Source: Amycolatopsis eburnea
GTDB taxonomy: Bacteria > Actinomycetota > Actinomycetes > Mycobacteriales > Pseudonocardiaceae
DNA: 64,000 nt
Direction: 5' to 3'
NCBI RefSeq assembly: GCF_003937945.1
Contig: NZ_RSEC01000036.1
Span: 682,001-746,000 of the forward strand
Each line of letters opens with the position of its first letter. The first letter of the stretch is position 1. The position numbers were made by a program, and so were the translations under genes. The notes under the pieces were generated by a model. It had not been told where the DNA came from. It did no database searches and saw nothing but the letters and a program-made list of their open reading frames with translations. Positions 42,448 to 51,144 of the stretch are shown here, one piece after another.

Positions 42448-43344
42448 TCAGTTGGCGCGTTCGCGGGCGGCGATGTCGCCCCAGAACTCGCGCAGGTCCG
42501 AGAACAGCTCGGCCAGCTCCTCCACGTTGCCCGAGCGCAGCGCGTCCAGGATGTCGTGGACCTCGTCCGCGGTGTTGTCGGCTTCCAGGACCGCGTCGGC
42601 GAAGAGCTGGACCAGGCCGCCGTAGTCGAGCTCGATCACCGAGTCCGGGTGGAAGTTGTCGAGCCAGCGACGGGTCTCGAAGAGCACGCGGCCCGGGCCG
42701 GAGTCGCCGAAGGTCTGCTCCAGCAGTTCACCGGCCTCGCGGGCGCGGTGCTGGGCGTCGGCGAGCGTCGCGCGCCAGGAGAGTTCGCGCTTCGGGTCGT
42801 CGCGGCCGTCGCCGAGGACCAGGCGGCGGTCGTCCGGGTCGATCAGCACGAACCACGGCAGCGGGACCGTCCACGTCGTCGACAGCGTGTGGGCCGCCGA
42901 CGTGCTCAGGTCCGCCATCGCCGACTTGGTGCGGGCGCGGATCGTCTCCTGGGTGAAGCCGCCCTCGTCGAGGACGACGTTCTTCAGCGCCGGGTGCGCG
43001 TCGCCCAGGAACGTCACCAGCGCGGCCGCCGACCGGGCGCGCAGTTCCAGCGGGCAGACCAGCGGGCCGGCTTCGGCCTTGCCGCCCGGGACGTCCTGCG
43101 GGTCGAGCACCAGGACGTCGGTCAGCAGGCTCGGCGCCGGACGGCCGTCGGCCAGCTCGGCGGGCAGCAACCGCCGCGGGGCGGCGACCTGTGACTTGAG
43201 CCACATGGCCTGCTCACGAGCGCCCGCGTCCGTCCGCCGCAGCTTGGCCGCCGCGACGGCCGCACGCAGCCGTTCGTCCGGCGGGTCGCCCAGGGCGAGC
43301 AGGGGTTCGTACACCCGCAGGTAGGCCACGAAGGGACGGAGCAC
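42448..43344 (-). CDS. Conserved actinobacterial hypothetical protein
   Basis: 298 residues from GTG. It begins LRPFVAYLRVYEPLLALG; VVLDEGGFTQETIRARTKSA, PLPWFVLIDPDDRRLVLG and FETRRWLDNFHPDSVIELDYGG are the most distinctive segments. No catalytic or binding motif is recognised. I see no membrane helix or signal. Convergent with asparaginase (two bases between stops). Similar proteins are probably common in high-GC actinobacteria. Confidence 0.75.
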   Translation of the reverse strand: MLRPFVAYLRVYEPLLALGDPPDERLRAAVAAAKLRRTDAGAREQAMWLKSQVAAPRRLLPAELADGRPAPSLLTDVLVLDPQDVPGGKAEAGPLVCPLELRARSAAALVTFLGDAHPALKNVVLDEGGFTQETIRARTKSAMADLSTSAAHTLSTTWTVPLPWFVLIDPDDRRLVLGDGRDDPKRELSWRATLADAQHRAREAGELLEQTFGDSGPGRVLFETRRWLDNFHPDSVIELDYGGLVQLFADAVLEADNTADEVHDILDALRSGNVEELAELFSDLREFWGDIAARERAN

Positions 43345-43551
43345 GGGTAGATCGTGGCACGTTTACCTGCGCCGATCGTCACCGACCGGCCGGTAACCGG
43401 TGTCCGGCCGACACTGTCACCACCGGCACACCGTGCCACGTCGCATCGAACCCCCCGGACACGGTACGGTGTGAGCAGGAAAGAATTGTCGAGACGATGC
43501 GGGGCCGCCGATTCCCCCGGCCGCCCCGCCCCTGTGCGAGGGGGTCGAGCC

Positions 43552-43740
43552 ATGGGGCGCGGCCGGGCTAAGGCCAAGCAGACGAAGGTGGCGCGCGAGC
43601 TCAAGTACAGCTCGCACGAGACCGACTTCGATGCTTTGCAGCGCGAGCTGTCGAGTAACTCCTCCAGCGGTCATCACGAGGAGTCCGACAGCGAAGATCA
43701 AGACCCGTACGACGACGGGTACGACGAGTACCGTCGTTGA
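43552..43740 (+). CDS. DUF3073 protein
   Basis: 62 residues: a basic head (MGRGRAKAKQTKVARELKYS) and an acidic, Ser-rich tail (GHHEESDSEDQDPYDDGYDE). DUF3073 is a small, highly conserved actinobacterial family of unknown role. GAGGGGG lies eight bases before the ATG. TACGGT at 43465 may be a -10 for a leadered message. Confidence 0.9.
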   Translation: MGRGRAKAKQTKVARELKYSSHETDFDALQRELSSNSSSGHHEESDSEDQDPYDDGYDEYRR

Positions 43741-43751
43741 GCACGCGTAAC

Positions 43752-43796
43752 CGCGCGAGGGCGAGCCGGGCAAAACCCGGTAACCGCCCTCGCGCG
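43752..43796 (+). terminator. Double-stem hairpin after DUF3073
   Basis: CGCGCGAGGGCG (43752) and CGCCCTCGCGCG (43785) form a 12-bp stem that encloses a second CCGGG/CCCGG hairpin. No T run. Confidence 0.65.
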
Positions 43797-43845
43797 CTGC
43801 GTGCTGCCCAAGAACGGGCCTGCGAAGCGATGAAGGAGTGAGCCG

Positions 43846-44700
43846 GTGGTCAGTCGAGTCGGAGTCGTCGGAGCGGGCCTGATGGGGTCCGGCATCGCCG
43901 AGGTGCACGCCAGGGCCGGGTTGGACGTCGTGGTCACCGAGGTGAACCAGCCGGCGCTCGACGCGGGCAAGGCGCGCATCGAGAAGTCCCTGCAGCGCGG
44001 CGTGAAGAGCGGCAAGCTGTCGGCCGAGGACGCCGACGCGGCCCTCGGCCGGGTCCGGTTCACCACCGACATCGCCGAGTTCGCCGACCGCGAACTGGTC
44101 GTCGAGGCGATCCTCGAGCAGGAGCAGGCGAAGGTCGACGTCTTCCGCCAGCTGGACAAGATCGTCGAGGCGGAGGACGCGGTGTTCGCGTCCAACACGT
44201 CGTCGATCCCGATCATGAAGCTGGGCATGGCGACGAGCCGGCCGCAGCAGGTGGTCGGCATCCACTTCTTCAACCCGGTGCCGGTGCTGCCGCTGGTGGA
44301 GCTGGTGCCCTCGCTGCTGACGAGCGAGGAGACTTCCCGCCGCGCGGAGGAACACGCGACGACGGCGCTGGGCAAGACCGTGATCCGCTCGCAGGACCGC
44401 GCCGGGTTCATCGTGAACTCGCTGCTGGTGCCGTACCTCCTTTCGGCGATCCGCATGATCGAGTCGGGCTTCGCTTCGGCGGAGGACATCGACCGCGGCA
44501 TGGAGCTTGGCACCGCCCACCCGATGGGTCCGCTGCGGCTGTCCGACCTGATCGGGCTGGACACGATCAAGGCCATCGCGGACTCGATGTACGCGGAGTT
44601 CAAGGAGCCGCTGTACTCGTCGCCGCCGCTGCTGCTGCGCATGGTGGACGCGGGCCTGCTCGGCAAGAAGACCGGCCGCGGCTTCTACTCCTACAGCTGA
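43846..44700 (+). CDS. 3-hydroxybutyryl-CoA dehydrogenase
   Basis: 284 residues from GTG with AAGGAG seven bases upstream. NAD-binding VGVVGAGLMGSGIAEVHARAG, the catalytic His/Glu region VVGIHFFNPVPVLPLVELV, the Ser/Asn of FIVNSLLVPYLLSAI and GLLGKKTGRGFYSY are all present. It reduces acetoacetyl-CoA or oxidises 3-hydroxybutyryl-CoA in fatty-acid or polyhydroxybutyrate metabolism. Its stop overlaps the convergent ECF gene by ten bases. Confidence 0.93.
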   Translation: MVSRVGVVGAGLMGSGIAEVHARAGLDVVVTEVNQPALDAGKARIEKSLQRGVKSGKLSAEDADAALGRVRFTTDIAEFADRELVVEAILEQEQAKVDVFRQLDKIVEAEDAVFASNTSSIPIMKLGMATSRPQQVVGIHFFNPVPVLPLVELVPSLLTSEETSRRAEEHATTALGKTVIRSQDRAGFIVNSLLVPYLLSAIRMIESGFASAEDIDRGMELGTAHPMGPLRLSDLIGLDTIKAIADSMYAEFKEPLYSSPPLLLRMVDAGLLGKKTGRGFYSYS

Positions 44701-45485
44701 AAGGCCGCCCGCCGCGCGGCTCGGCGCAGCACCGCGAGGATGGCCGGCCCGAGGAAGACGATGGCGACGGCGTTGGTGATCGCACGCCCGGTGTCCCAGC
44801 CGAGGGTCGAGGTCAGCACGGTGTACACCGCGAACCGGTGGAGGTTCTCCACCAGCGGCGCGCCGGCGACGAAGCCGAGCTGAGCGCTGTCACCGGCGAG
44901 GAACGGCCACGACCACAGGCTCATGAGCAGCCCGAAGAAGTAGGCCGCGAACACGCCGTACGCGACGAGCAGCGCGATCTCGGCCTTGCCGCGCGCCCGC
45001 GGCAGCAGCCCGGCACCGAGCCCGATCAGCGACGACGCAAGCATCTGGAACGGCAGCCACGGCCCGACCCCGGCGGTGAGCAGCGCGCTGGTGAACAGCG
45101 ACGTCGAGCCCAGCACGAACCCGAACCCGGGCCCGAAGACCCGCCCGGCGAGCACGAGCAGGAAGAAGACCAGCTCGATGCCCCCGGTCCCGGCCCCGAG
45201 CGGCCTCAGCCCGGCGTTGACGGCGGAGAGCACCCCGAGGAGGGCGAGCGCCTTGGCGTCGATCCCCCCGCGGGACAGCTCGGCGAGGACGACGAGGATC
45301 AGCACCGGCAGCGTCGCCATGAAGACGAACGGCGCGTCGGCGGTGTGGGCGGCGGCAGTGGGTTGCGGGTGGGCGAAGAGGGGCCAGCAGAACATGGCCA
45401 GGCCGAGGAGGCTCGCGGTGGTGAGGACCAGCGCGGGCCTGGGGGTGAGGCGGATGGTGCGGGAGGCCGGGAGGAAGTCGGTCAT
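44691..45485 (-). CDS. ECF transporter substrate-binding (S) component
   Basis: 264 residues from ATG. About seven membrane segments, with LSAVNAGLRPLGAGTGGIEL and VLAGRVFGPGFGFVLGSTSLF typical of S components; NLHRFAVYTVLTSTLGWDTG lies near the end. It binds a vitamin-like substrate and docks to EcfT and EcfA. The substrate is uncertain: neighbours of the SCO2322 type and this S fold are associated with cobalamin-like or other cofactors, but no riboswitch proves it. Its start overlaps the stop of the Gly-Ala-Ala frame. Confidence 0.8.
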   Translation of the reverse strand: MTDFLPASRTIRLTPRPALVLTTASLLGLAMFCWPLFAHPQPTAAAHTADAPFVFMATLPVLILVVLAELSRGGIDAKALALLGVLSAVNAGLRPLGAGTGGIELVFFLLVLAGRVFGPGFGFVLGSTSLFTSALLTAGVGPWLPFQMLASSLIGLGAGLLPRARGKAEIALLVAYGVFAAYFFGLLMSLWSWPFLAGDSAQLGFVAGAPLVENLHRFAVYTVLTSTLGWDTGRAITNAVAIVFLGPAILAVLRRAARRAAFQL

Positions 45486-45994
45486 GGCGCCGGCTTCGGT
45501 GCTGGTTCGGGGGCTTGGGGTGTTCGGGGCACGCCGGTGGCCGACCCAGCTCGAGCAGCTCGAGGCACCCAGGTAGCCGACGCAGCACCGGCAGCACCGG
45601 CAGCACCGGCAGCTCCGGCAGCTCCGGCAGCTCCGGCAGCTCCGGCAGCTCCGGCAGCTCCGGCAGCTCCGGCAGCTCCGGCAGCTCCGGCAGCTCCGGC
45701 AGCTCCGGACGAGCCTGCGCCGCTCGCTGGCCGTGCTCGGCCGCGGCTCGGCGCCGTGCAGGGCGCGGCTGGGTAGCCGGGCACGCTGAAGCCCGCGCCG
45801 ACCTGCGGCTGGGGCGCCCCAACGCCCCTGGCCGACCGTGCTCCGGCAGCTCCGGGCACGCCGGTGTCCGGCCTTGCGCGGCCGCAGCTCGGCGCGCCGG
45901 GCACGACCGGGCGACCCGCCGCGCTCACTCGCGCGGGGGCGTGCAGCCCGGCCGGCGTGGGCGGGCGTGGCGGTGGTGCCGTCGGAGGTCTCAT
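45482..45994 (-). CDS. Collagen-like Gly-Ala-Ala repeat protein in the ECF operon
   Basis: 170 residues from ATG. The start is inside the ecfA stop (ATGA) and the stop is inside the S-component start (ATGA), which favours translation. The head is Pro/Arg/Ala-rich (MRPPTAPPPRPPTPAGLHAP). The middle has fourteen consecutive Gly-Ala-Ala triplets encoded by a 9-bp tandem repeat. The tail ends TPQAPEPAPKPAP. Gly-X-Y repetition recalls collagen, but Ala-rich triplets are weak triple-helix formers. All frames are open here, so it may still be a linker without function. Confidence 0.45.
   Translation of the reverse strand: MRPPTAPPPRPPTPAGLHAPARVSAAGRPVVPGAPSCGRARPDTGVPGAAGARSARGVGAPQPQVGAGFSVPGYPAAPCTAPSRGRARPASGAGSSGAAGAAGAAGAAGAAGAAGAAGAAGAAGAAGAAGAAGAAGAASATWVPRAARAGSATGVPRTPQAPEPAPKPAP
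45583..45708. repeat. 9-bp tandem repeat, 14 units
   Basis: Three CAGCACCGG units (45583-45609) then eleven CAGCTCCGG units (45610-45708), without interruption. Unit number can change without breaking any frame. On the minus strand it codes Gly-Ala-Ala in the frame that is coupled to both neighbours. Confidence 0.93.
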
Positions 45995-47589
45995 GCCAAG
46001 GCCTCCGCGACCTCGTCCACCGTCAGCCACCGCTCCGGCGCCAGGATCTTCGCCACCTGCGGGGCGAACGCCGGTGAGGCGACGATGACCTCCTTGGTCG
46101 GGCCGTCCGCGACGATCTCGCCCTCGGCCATGACCACCACGCGGGTGGCCACCGTGGCCACGAACTCGACGTCGTGGGTGGCCAGCAGCACCGCGTGGTC
46201 CTGCGAGGCCAGCTCTCGCAGGACCGCCGCGAAGCGCCGTTTCGCGTGGTAGTCCAGGCCGCGGGTGGGCTCGTCCAGCAGCACGACCGGCGGTGCCGCG
46301 GCCAGCTGGACCGCCAGCACCAGGGCCAGGCGCTGTCCCTCCGAGAGGTCGCCGGGGTGCGCTTCGCCGGCGATTCCCGGGGACAGCCGGTCCAGCAGCT
46401 CACGCGTCGTTCCCGCCGCCACCCGCGATTCGGTGTCCGCCTGTGCGCACTCGGCGGCCACCGAATCGAGGTACAGCAGGTCCGCCGGTGTCTGCGGGAC
46501 CAGCCCCACGCGCTGACGGGCCGCTCGTGGCTTGAGCGACGCGGGATCCGCGCCCCCGACGTCGACCTTCCCCGCCGACCTCGGGCCGCTGCCCTGCACC
46601 GCCCAGAGAAGCGACGACTTGCCGGAGCCGTTGCGTCCCATCAGCGCGATCACTTCCCCCGGCCCGGCACGCAGGTCCACCCCGCGCACCGCCGAGACAT
46701 CTCCGTAGCGGACCACCACCCCTCTCACGTCCAGTGCTTGACCGGTCACCGACAGGCTACGACCCACCACCGACAATTTCTGCAGCCTCGATCGCAGGGG
46801 CCCCGCGACGCGCCGCGCGTCCCGGACCGACAGCGGCAGCGGTGACCAGCCCGCGAGCCGTCCCAGCTCGGCGATCGGGGGTGCGATCGAGGACGTCGCC
46901 AGGATCTCCGCGGGCGGCCCGGACCGGACCGAGCCGTCACCCGGCAGGTACAGCAGGCGGTCCGCGTACTGCGCGACGCGCTCCATCCGGTGCTCCGCCA
47001 CGACCACCGTCGTCCCGAGGTCGTGCACCAGCCGGGTGATCGCCGCGAGCACGTCCTCGGCCGCGGTCGGGTCCAGCGCCGACGTCGGCTCGTCGAGCAC
47101 GACCACGGACGGGTGCGCCGTCAGCACCGAGCCGATCGCGACGCGCTGCTGCTGGCCACCCGAAAGCGTCCGAAGTGGACGATTGCGCAGGTCTGCGATG
47201 CCCAGCAGGTCCAAGGTTTCCTCGACCCGCTTGCGCATGACGTCCGGCGGCACCGCCAGCTGCTCCATCGCGTACGCGAGCTCCTCCTCGACGGTGTCCG
47301 TCACGAACCCGGCCAAGGGGTCCTGCCCGACGACGCCGACGACCGAGGCCAGCTCGCGAGGGGGATGCACCGCGGTGTCCAGCCCGGCCACGAGCACCCG
47401 GCCCGCCATGCGGCCGCCGGTGAAGTGCGGGACGAGCCCGTTCAACGCGCCGAGCAACGTCGATTTCCCCGCCCCGGTCGGCCCCGCGACCAGGCACAGC
47501 TCGCCTTCCTCGACCTCCAGCGTCACGTCGGAAAGCACCGGGCGCGAGGCGTCCGGGTAGGTCACCGTGACCCGCGAGAACTCGATCAC
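45991..47589 (-). CDS. ECF transporter ATPase, fused A1-A2
   Basis: 532 residues from GTG overlapping the EcfT stop. First ABC domain: [50 protein letters not shown]. Second: ALMGRNGSGKSS, LSEGQRLALVLAVQLA, VVLLDEPTRGLD, VLLATHDVEF. The second signature (LSEGQ) is altered. It energises vitamin uptake with EcfT and the S component. A longer upstream frame exists within ecfT and is not used. Confidence 0.92.
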   Translation of the reverse strand: MIEFSRVTVTYPDASRPVLSDVTLEVEEGELCLVAGPTGAGKSTLLGALNGLVPHFTGGRMAGRVLVAGLDTAVHPPRELASVVGVVGQDPLAGFVTDTVEEELAYAMEQLAVPPDVMRKRVEETLDLLGIADLRNRPLRTLSGGQQQRVAIGSVLTAHPSVVVLDEPTSALDPTAAEDVLAAITRLVHDLGTTVVVAEHRMERVAQYADRLLYLPGDGSVRSGPPAEILATSSIAPPIAELGRLAGWSPLPLSVRDARRVAGPLRSRLQKLSVVGRSLSVTGQALDVRGVVVRYGDVSAVRGVDLRAGPGEVIALMGRNGSGKSSLLWAVQGSGPRSAGKVDVGGADPASLKPRAARQRVGLVPQTPADLLYLDSVAAECAQADTESRVAAGTTRELLDRLSPGIAGEAHPGDLSEGQRLALVLAVQLAAAPPVVLLDEPTRGLDYHAKRRFAAVLRELASQDHAVLLATHDVEFVATVATRVVVMAEGEIVADGPTKEVIVASPAFAPQVAKILAPERWLTVDEVAEALA

Positions 47590-48656
47590 CGGACGACCTC
47601 CGACAACGACGGCGGCGGGGGCGCGACGAACGCCGGCAGCGCCGCGACCAGCACGGACAACGCGTGCACCCAGGAAACCTCCGGCCAGCGCAGCGGGCTC
47701 AGCGAGGGGAACAACCGGCCGGGGTCGATCCGCGCGGTGGCGAACAGCAGCGCGCACGCCCCGACCCCGGACGCGACGACCAGCGTCTCCGGCCACCGCC
47801 ACGGGTCGGGCCGGTACGCCGTCCGCCGGACGCGCCGCCCGCCGAGGACGAACCCCACGACCGCCACCACCAGCCCCGCGGCCAGCAGCGGGATCCCGAG
47901 CCACGACGACGTCCCGTCGAGCACGCCGTAGACGCCGACGCACACGCCGACCAAGCCGGCCAGGACGCAGGTGGCGATCAGCGCCCGCAGGCCGAGGCTC
48001 AGGTACGCCCGGCGCCCGTAGCCCCGGGAGTCCATCGCGGCCGCCAGCCGCAGCGAGCGGTCCATCGCGTCCTCCAGCACCGGCACCACGATGCCCTTGA
48101 CCGCCCGCGGCCCGCGAGTCCGGCCCGCCCGCAGCCGCCGCGCACGCCGGACGCGTTGCACGCTTTCGACGAGCTGGGGCGCGACCGACAGCGCCACCGT
48201 CACGGCCGTGCCCACCTCGTACAGCGCGCCCGGGACCGCCTTGAGCAGCCGTTTCGGGTTCGCCAACGCGTTCGCCGCGCCGACGCAGACCACCATCGTG
48301 GCCAGCCGCAGGCCGTCGTAAAAACCGCCGAGCAGCTCCTCCGCCGACGTCGGCCCGAGCAGGGACAGCCCGGCGGCGAGCGGGATCCGCGGCAGCGAGA
48401 ACAGCACGTGCCCGCCGTCGTCCCCGCCGACCAGGATGCGGAAGACCACGCGCGAAGCGACGATCACGGCGCCGACGTACGCGTAGAGCCGGAACGCCAG
48501 CGCCCAGGGCGCGTCACTCCGCCGGTTCGCGACGACGAACCCGGCGACGGCGATGATCAGGCCGAGCAGCAGCGGGTTCGTCGTGCGGCTCGCCGCGACG
48601 GCCAGCGCGAGCGCCCACGCCCACCAGGCGCCGGGGTGCAGCGCCCTACTGCGCAC
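47586..48656 (-). CDS. ECF transporter transmembrane component EcfT/CbiQ
   Basis: 356 residues from GTG. Membrane helices flank the coupling region with two conserved Arg motifs: SVQRVRRARRLRAG and LAAAMDSRGYGRR. These short helices grip the ATPases. A Pro-rich tail (AFVAPPPPSLSEVV) ends the protein. The start lies inside the SCO2322-type gene by eleven bases. Confidence 0.9.
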   Translation of the reverse strand: MRSRALHPGAWWAWALALAVAASRTTNPLLLGLIIAVAGFVVANRRSDAPWALAFRLYAYVGAVIVASRVVFRILVGGDDGGHVLFSLPRIPLAAGLSLLGPTSAEELLGGFYDGLRLATMVVCVGAANALANPKRLLKAVPGALYEVGTAVTVALSVAPQLVESVQRVRRARRLRAGRTRGPRAVKGIVVPVLEDAMDRSLRLAAAMDSRGYGRRAYLSLGLRALIATCVLAGLVGVCVGVYGVLDGTSSWLGIPLLAAGLVVAVVGFVLGGRRVRRTAYRPDPWRWPETLVVASGVGACALLFATARIDPGRLFPSLSPLRWPEVSWVHALSVLVAALPAFVAPPPPSLSEVVR

Positions 48657-49266
48657 GCCGGCGACGGGCGACGACGATCCCGGCGCCGCCGACCACCACG
48701 ATCACGACCGCGCCGATCACCAGGCCCCACGGGAACGAACTGCCCTGCTCAGCGGGTGCGGGAGCAGCCGTCGCGGCCTGCCGCACCGGCGCCACCCGCG
48801 GCGGCGTGGGCAGGTCGTTCGCCGACTTCGGCCGCGCGAACGCCCAGCCCTCGAACCCGCCGGGCGCCGGCTTCGCGGTCTGCGCGCCCTCCTGGCTCGA
48901 CGTCCAGCTGCCGCCGGCGGAGGCGTGCCAGTAGCTCCAGTACGCCGTCGCCGACGGCATCCCCGCGCACGACTCGACGTCGGGTCCCGGCTTGCCCGCG
49001 ATCCGGCAGGCCACGGCCAGGCCGTACTTCTGCGAGCCGGCGACCTCGATGCCGGCGTCCTGCAGGGCCGCGATGCCGTTCGCCGGCGTGCCGGGGGCGC
49101 AGCGGACCAGCGGCTGCGGGCCCAGGTCGCCGAAGTCGACGACCACCGTGACGCCGCCGCCCTCCGGGCAGGTCCCGTCCGTGCCCGCCGCCGATGCGGG
49201 CGCGGCGCCCACGAAGGCGGCACCGAACAGGAGTGCGCAGACGACGGCGAACCGGGAGGCGATCAT
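48646..49266 (-). CDS. SCO2322-family secreted membrane-anchored protein
   Basis: 206 residues. Signal peptide to ASA (residue 26), an extracellular domain with VTVVVDFGDLGPQPLVRCAPG and SATAYWSYWHASAGGSWTSSQ, a Pro/Ala linker and a C-terminal helix (WGLVIGAVVIVVVGGAGIVV) with a basic stop. The beta-grasp-like features recall DUF4430/transcobalamin-type ligand domains, so an outer substrate-capture role for the ECF system is inferred. First gene of that operon. Confidence 0.83.
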   Translation of the reverse strand: MIASRFAVVCALLFGAAFVGAAPASAAGTDGTCPEGGGVTVVVDFGDLGPQPLVRCAPGTPANGIAALQDAGIEVAGSQKYGLAVACRIAGKPGPDVESCAGMPSATAYWSYWHASAGGSWTSSQEGAQTAKPAPGGFEGWAFARPKSANDLPTPPRVAPVRQAATAAPAPAEQGSSFPWGLVIGAVVIVVVGGAGIVVARRRRAQ

Positions 49267-49272
49267 GCAGGC

Positions 49273-49278
49273 ACTTTA
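49273..49278 (-). promoter_or_regulatory. -10 element of the ECF operon
   Basis: TAAAGT, GCCTGC, then ATG at 49266 on the minus strand. Confidence 0.55.
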
Positions 49279-49330
49279 TCCAGCGCGGCCCCCGCCGAAG
49301 GTGCGGTTCCGGCGCGACGAGCGACACACC

Positions 49331-49336
49331 TAGACT
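49331..49336 (+). promoter_or_regulatory. -10 element of the second Gfo/Idh gene
   Basis: TAGACT, GCGGGCC, then GTG at 49344; divergent from the ECF promoter, 52 bases away. Confidence 0.55.
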
Positions 49337-49343
49337 GCGGGCC

Positions 49344-50249
49344 GTGGGACAGCTCATCGCGGACGGACAGCTGCGCGTCGGCCTGATCGGCGCCGGCCCG
49401 TGGGCGAAGACGGTGCACGCACCGGGCCTCGCGGACCACCCCGGCACGGCACTGACCGCGGTCTGGGCGCGGCGGCCGGAGGCGGCGCAAGCGCTTGCGG
49501 AGGCCCACTGCGCGAACACCGCGGGCAGCGTCGAGGAGCTGTTCGAGCAGGTCGACGCGGTCGCGCTGGCCGTCCCGCCGTCGATCCAGGCCGAACTGGG
49601 CGTGCGCGCGGCCGAAGCCGGGAAGCACCTGATCCTCGAGAAGCCGATCGCCGCCGACCTCGACGGCGCGCGACGGCTGGCCGACGCGGTCGCTGCCGCC
49701 GACGTCGCCGCGCTCGTCGTGCTGACCCTGCGGTACTCGACGCAGACCCAGGAGTGGCTGGCCGGCCTCGCCCAGGCGGGCGGCTGGGCGGGCGGGGGCG
49801 CGCGCTGGCTGTCCGGTGCGCTGCTCGGCGGCCAGTACGCGGCGTCGGAGTGGCGCCAGGACGACGGCGGCGCGCTGTTCGACATCGGCCCGCACGCGCT
49901 CGACCTCCTCGACGCCGCGCTCGGCCCGATCACCGGCGTCGTCGCCGCGCGGCGGAGCCCCGGCGACCTCTGGCACCTGATGCTCGCCCACGACGGCGGC
50001 GTGATCAGCACCGCCACGCTCTCGCTGCGGCTGCCGGTGCAGCCGACCGTCGTCGAACTAGCCGTCTGGGGCGAGCACGGCTACCGGACGCTCGGCCGCA
50101 AACCGGGCTCGGCGCAGGAGTCCTACACCGCGCTCCTGGACGACTTCGCGGCGATGATCGCCAGCGGCACGACGGCCCACCCGTGCGACGTCCGGCGCGG
50201 CCTGCACCTGCAGACGCTGCTCGACCAGGCCCGCCGGCTCGCCGAGTAG
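49344..50249 (+). CDS. Gfo/Idh/MocA-family oxidoreductase, second copy
   Basis: 301 residues from GTG. Rossmann LRVGLIGAGPWAKTVHAPGL, the family Lys in LILEKPIAADLDGA and the C-terminal DDGGALFDIGPHALDLLDAA signature. Its second domain is shorter than that of the gene at 7721 and the two are only distantly similar. Substrate unknown. The start is fixed by the -10 element. Confidence 0.86.
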   Translation: MGQLIADGQLRVGLIGAGPWAKTVHAPGLADHPGTALTAVWARRPEAAQALAEAHCANTAGSVEELFEQVDAVALAVPPSIQAELGVRAAEAGKHLILEKPIAADLDGARRLADAVAAADVAALVVLTLRYSTQTQEWLAGLAQAGGWAGGGARWLSGALLGGQYAASEWRQDDGGALFDIGPHALDLLDAALGPITGVVAARRSPGDLWHLMLAHDGGVISTATLSLRLPVQPTVVELAVWGEHGYRTLGRKPGSAQESYTALLDDFAAMIASGTTAHPCDVRRGLHLQTLLDQARRLAE

Positions 50250-50324
50250 TACACAGGCTGCTCGCGCGCGTTTCCGTTGCCGAACAACGGTTTCCGCCAC
50301 CATCCCCCATTTCTTCCACAGGGT

Positions 50325-50348
50325 TGTCCACAGTTTCCACTGTGGACA
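50325..50348. promoter_or_regulatory. 9-bp inverted repeat carrying two DnaA-box-like sites
   Basis: TGTCCACAG, six bases, CTGTGGACA. Together with flanking bases it holds TTGTCCACA (50324-50332) and, inverted, TGTGGACAG (50341-50349), both close to the actinobacterial DnaA box. It lies 140 bases upstream of the VanZ-like gene. Confidence 0.5.
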
Positions 50349-50487
50349 GTGTGCCTCCCGACCGAACCACGGCGGGGCGGACTCCGCCACCGGAAAGATC
50401 ACCGAATAGTGCGGCTCGCTCGGACTGCCGAGTCGATCTTGCAATGCGAAGGTGATTTCAGTGGAGGGGTTCCGAGAGAGGAGGCGC

Positions 50488-51144
50488 ATGGAAGCCCTGC
50501 TTCGCGCCTTCTGGGGGATGATTCCGATAACCGCCATCGCGCTGCCGTACGCGCTGCTCGGCTGGCCGCTGCTCGCGGCCCGGCGCCGCCGAAGACTCCC
50601 GGCCCGCTTCGCGACCGCGACAGCCGGCGTCGACTGCGCCGCCCTGCTCGTTGCCCTTCTGGTGTTTTGCCTGGTCATCATGCCGGTCGGCGACTCTTCC
50701 GAGAGCACCCTCGATCTCGTTCCCGGCTCCGACATCACCGCGGCGTTCGCCGACGACGGTTCACTCTGGCAGGTGATCGGCAACGTCCTGCTCCTCTGCC
50801 CGCTCGGCGCCCTGCTCCCCCTCCGGATGCGGCGGCTGCGCACGCTCGCGCGCGTCGCGCTGGCCGCGTTGCTCGCGTCGCTGCTGGTGGAAGGTACGCA
50901 ATATCTGATCCACTCCGGCCGGGTGACCTCGACCGACGACGTCCTGCTGAACACCGCGGGCGCGACCCTCGGCGCGGCGCTGAGCCGCCGCGGCTGGCGC
51001 GCGCTGGACCCGCCACCGCCGGTGCCGGTCGCCATCCCGGCGCAACGCAGGCGGATCTGCGAGTCGCCCACGCTCCGCACGCGCGTGCCGCGTTCGGTGT
51101 GGGACACGCGCTACGCCGCCATCTCGCACCAGAAGCGCCGATAA
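50488..51144 (+). CDS. VanZ-like membrane protein
   Basis: 218 residues. GAGAGGAGG is directly upstream of the ATG; the frame is open further upstream. Membrane segments include MIPITAIALPYALLGWPLLA, VDCAALLVALLVFCLVIMPV and VIGNVLLLCPLGALLPLRM, followed by LLVEGTQYLIHSGRVTSTDDVLLNTAGATLG, the VanZ signature (EGTQ...R..D..DVLLNT.G). VanZ relatives alter teicoplanin response by unknown means. A basic 45-residue tail follows. Confidence 0.85.
   Translation: MEALLRAFWGMIPITAIALPYALLGWPLLAARRRRRLPARFATATAGVDCAALLVALLVFCLVIMPVGDSSESTLDLVPGSDITAAFADDGSLWQVIGNVLLLCPLGALLPLRMRRLRTLARVALAALLASLLVEGTQYLIHSGRVTSTDDVLLNTAGATLGAALSRRGWRALDPPPPVPVAIPAQRRRICESPTLRTRVPRSVWDTRYAAISHQKRR

Noticed and set aside
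45583..45708. CRISPR array
   Set aside because: Units are 9 bp without spacers and lie in coding sequence; no cas genes are present anywhere in the window.
45515..45822. Ser-Gly-Ser and Glu-Leu-Pro repeat proteins read from the same 9-bp array
   Set aside because: Neither frame has starts or stops coupled to the neighbours; the Gly-Ala-Ala frame does.
50324..50349. Replication origin
   Set aside because: Only two DnaA-like boxes and no dnaA, dnaN or box cluster.
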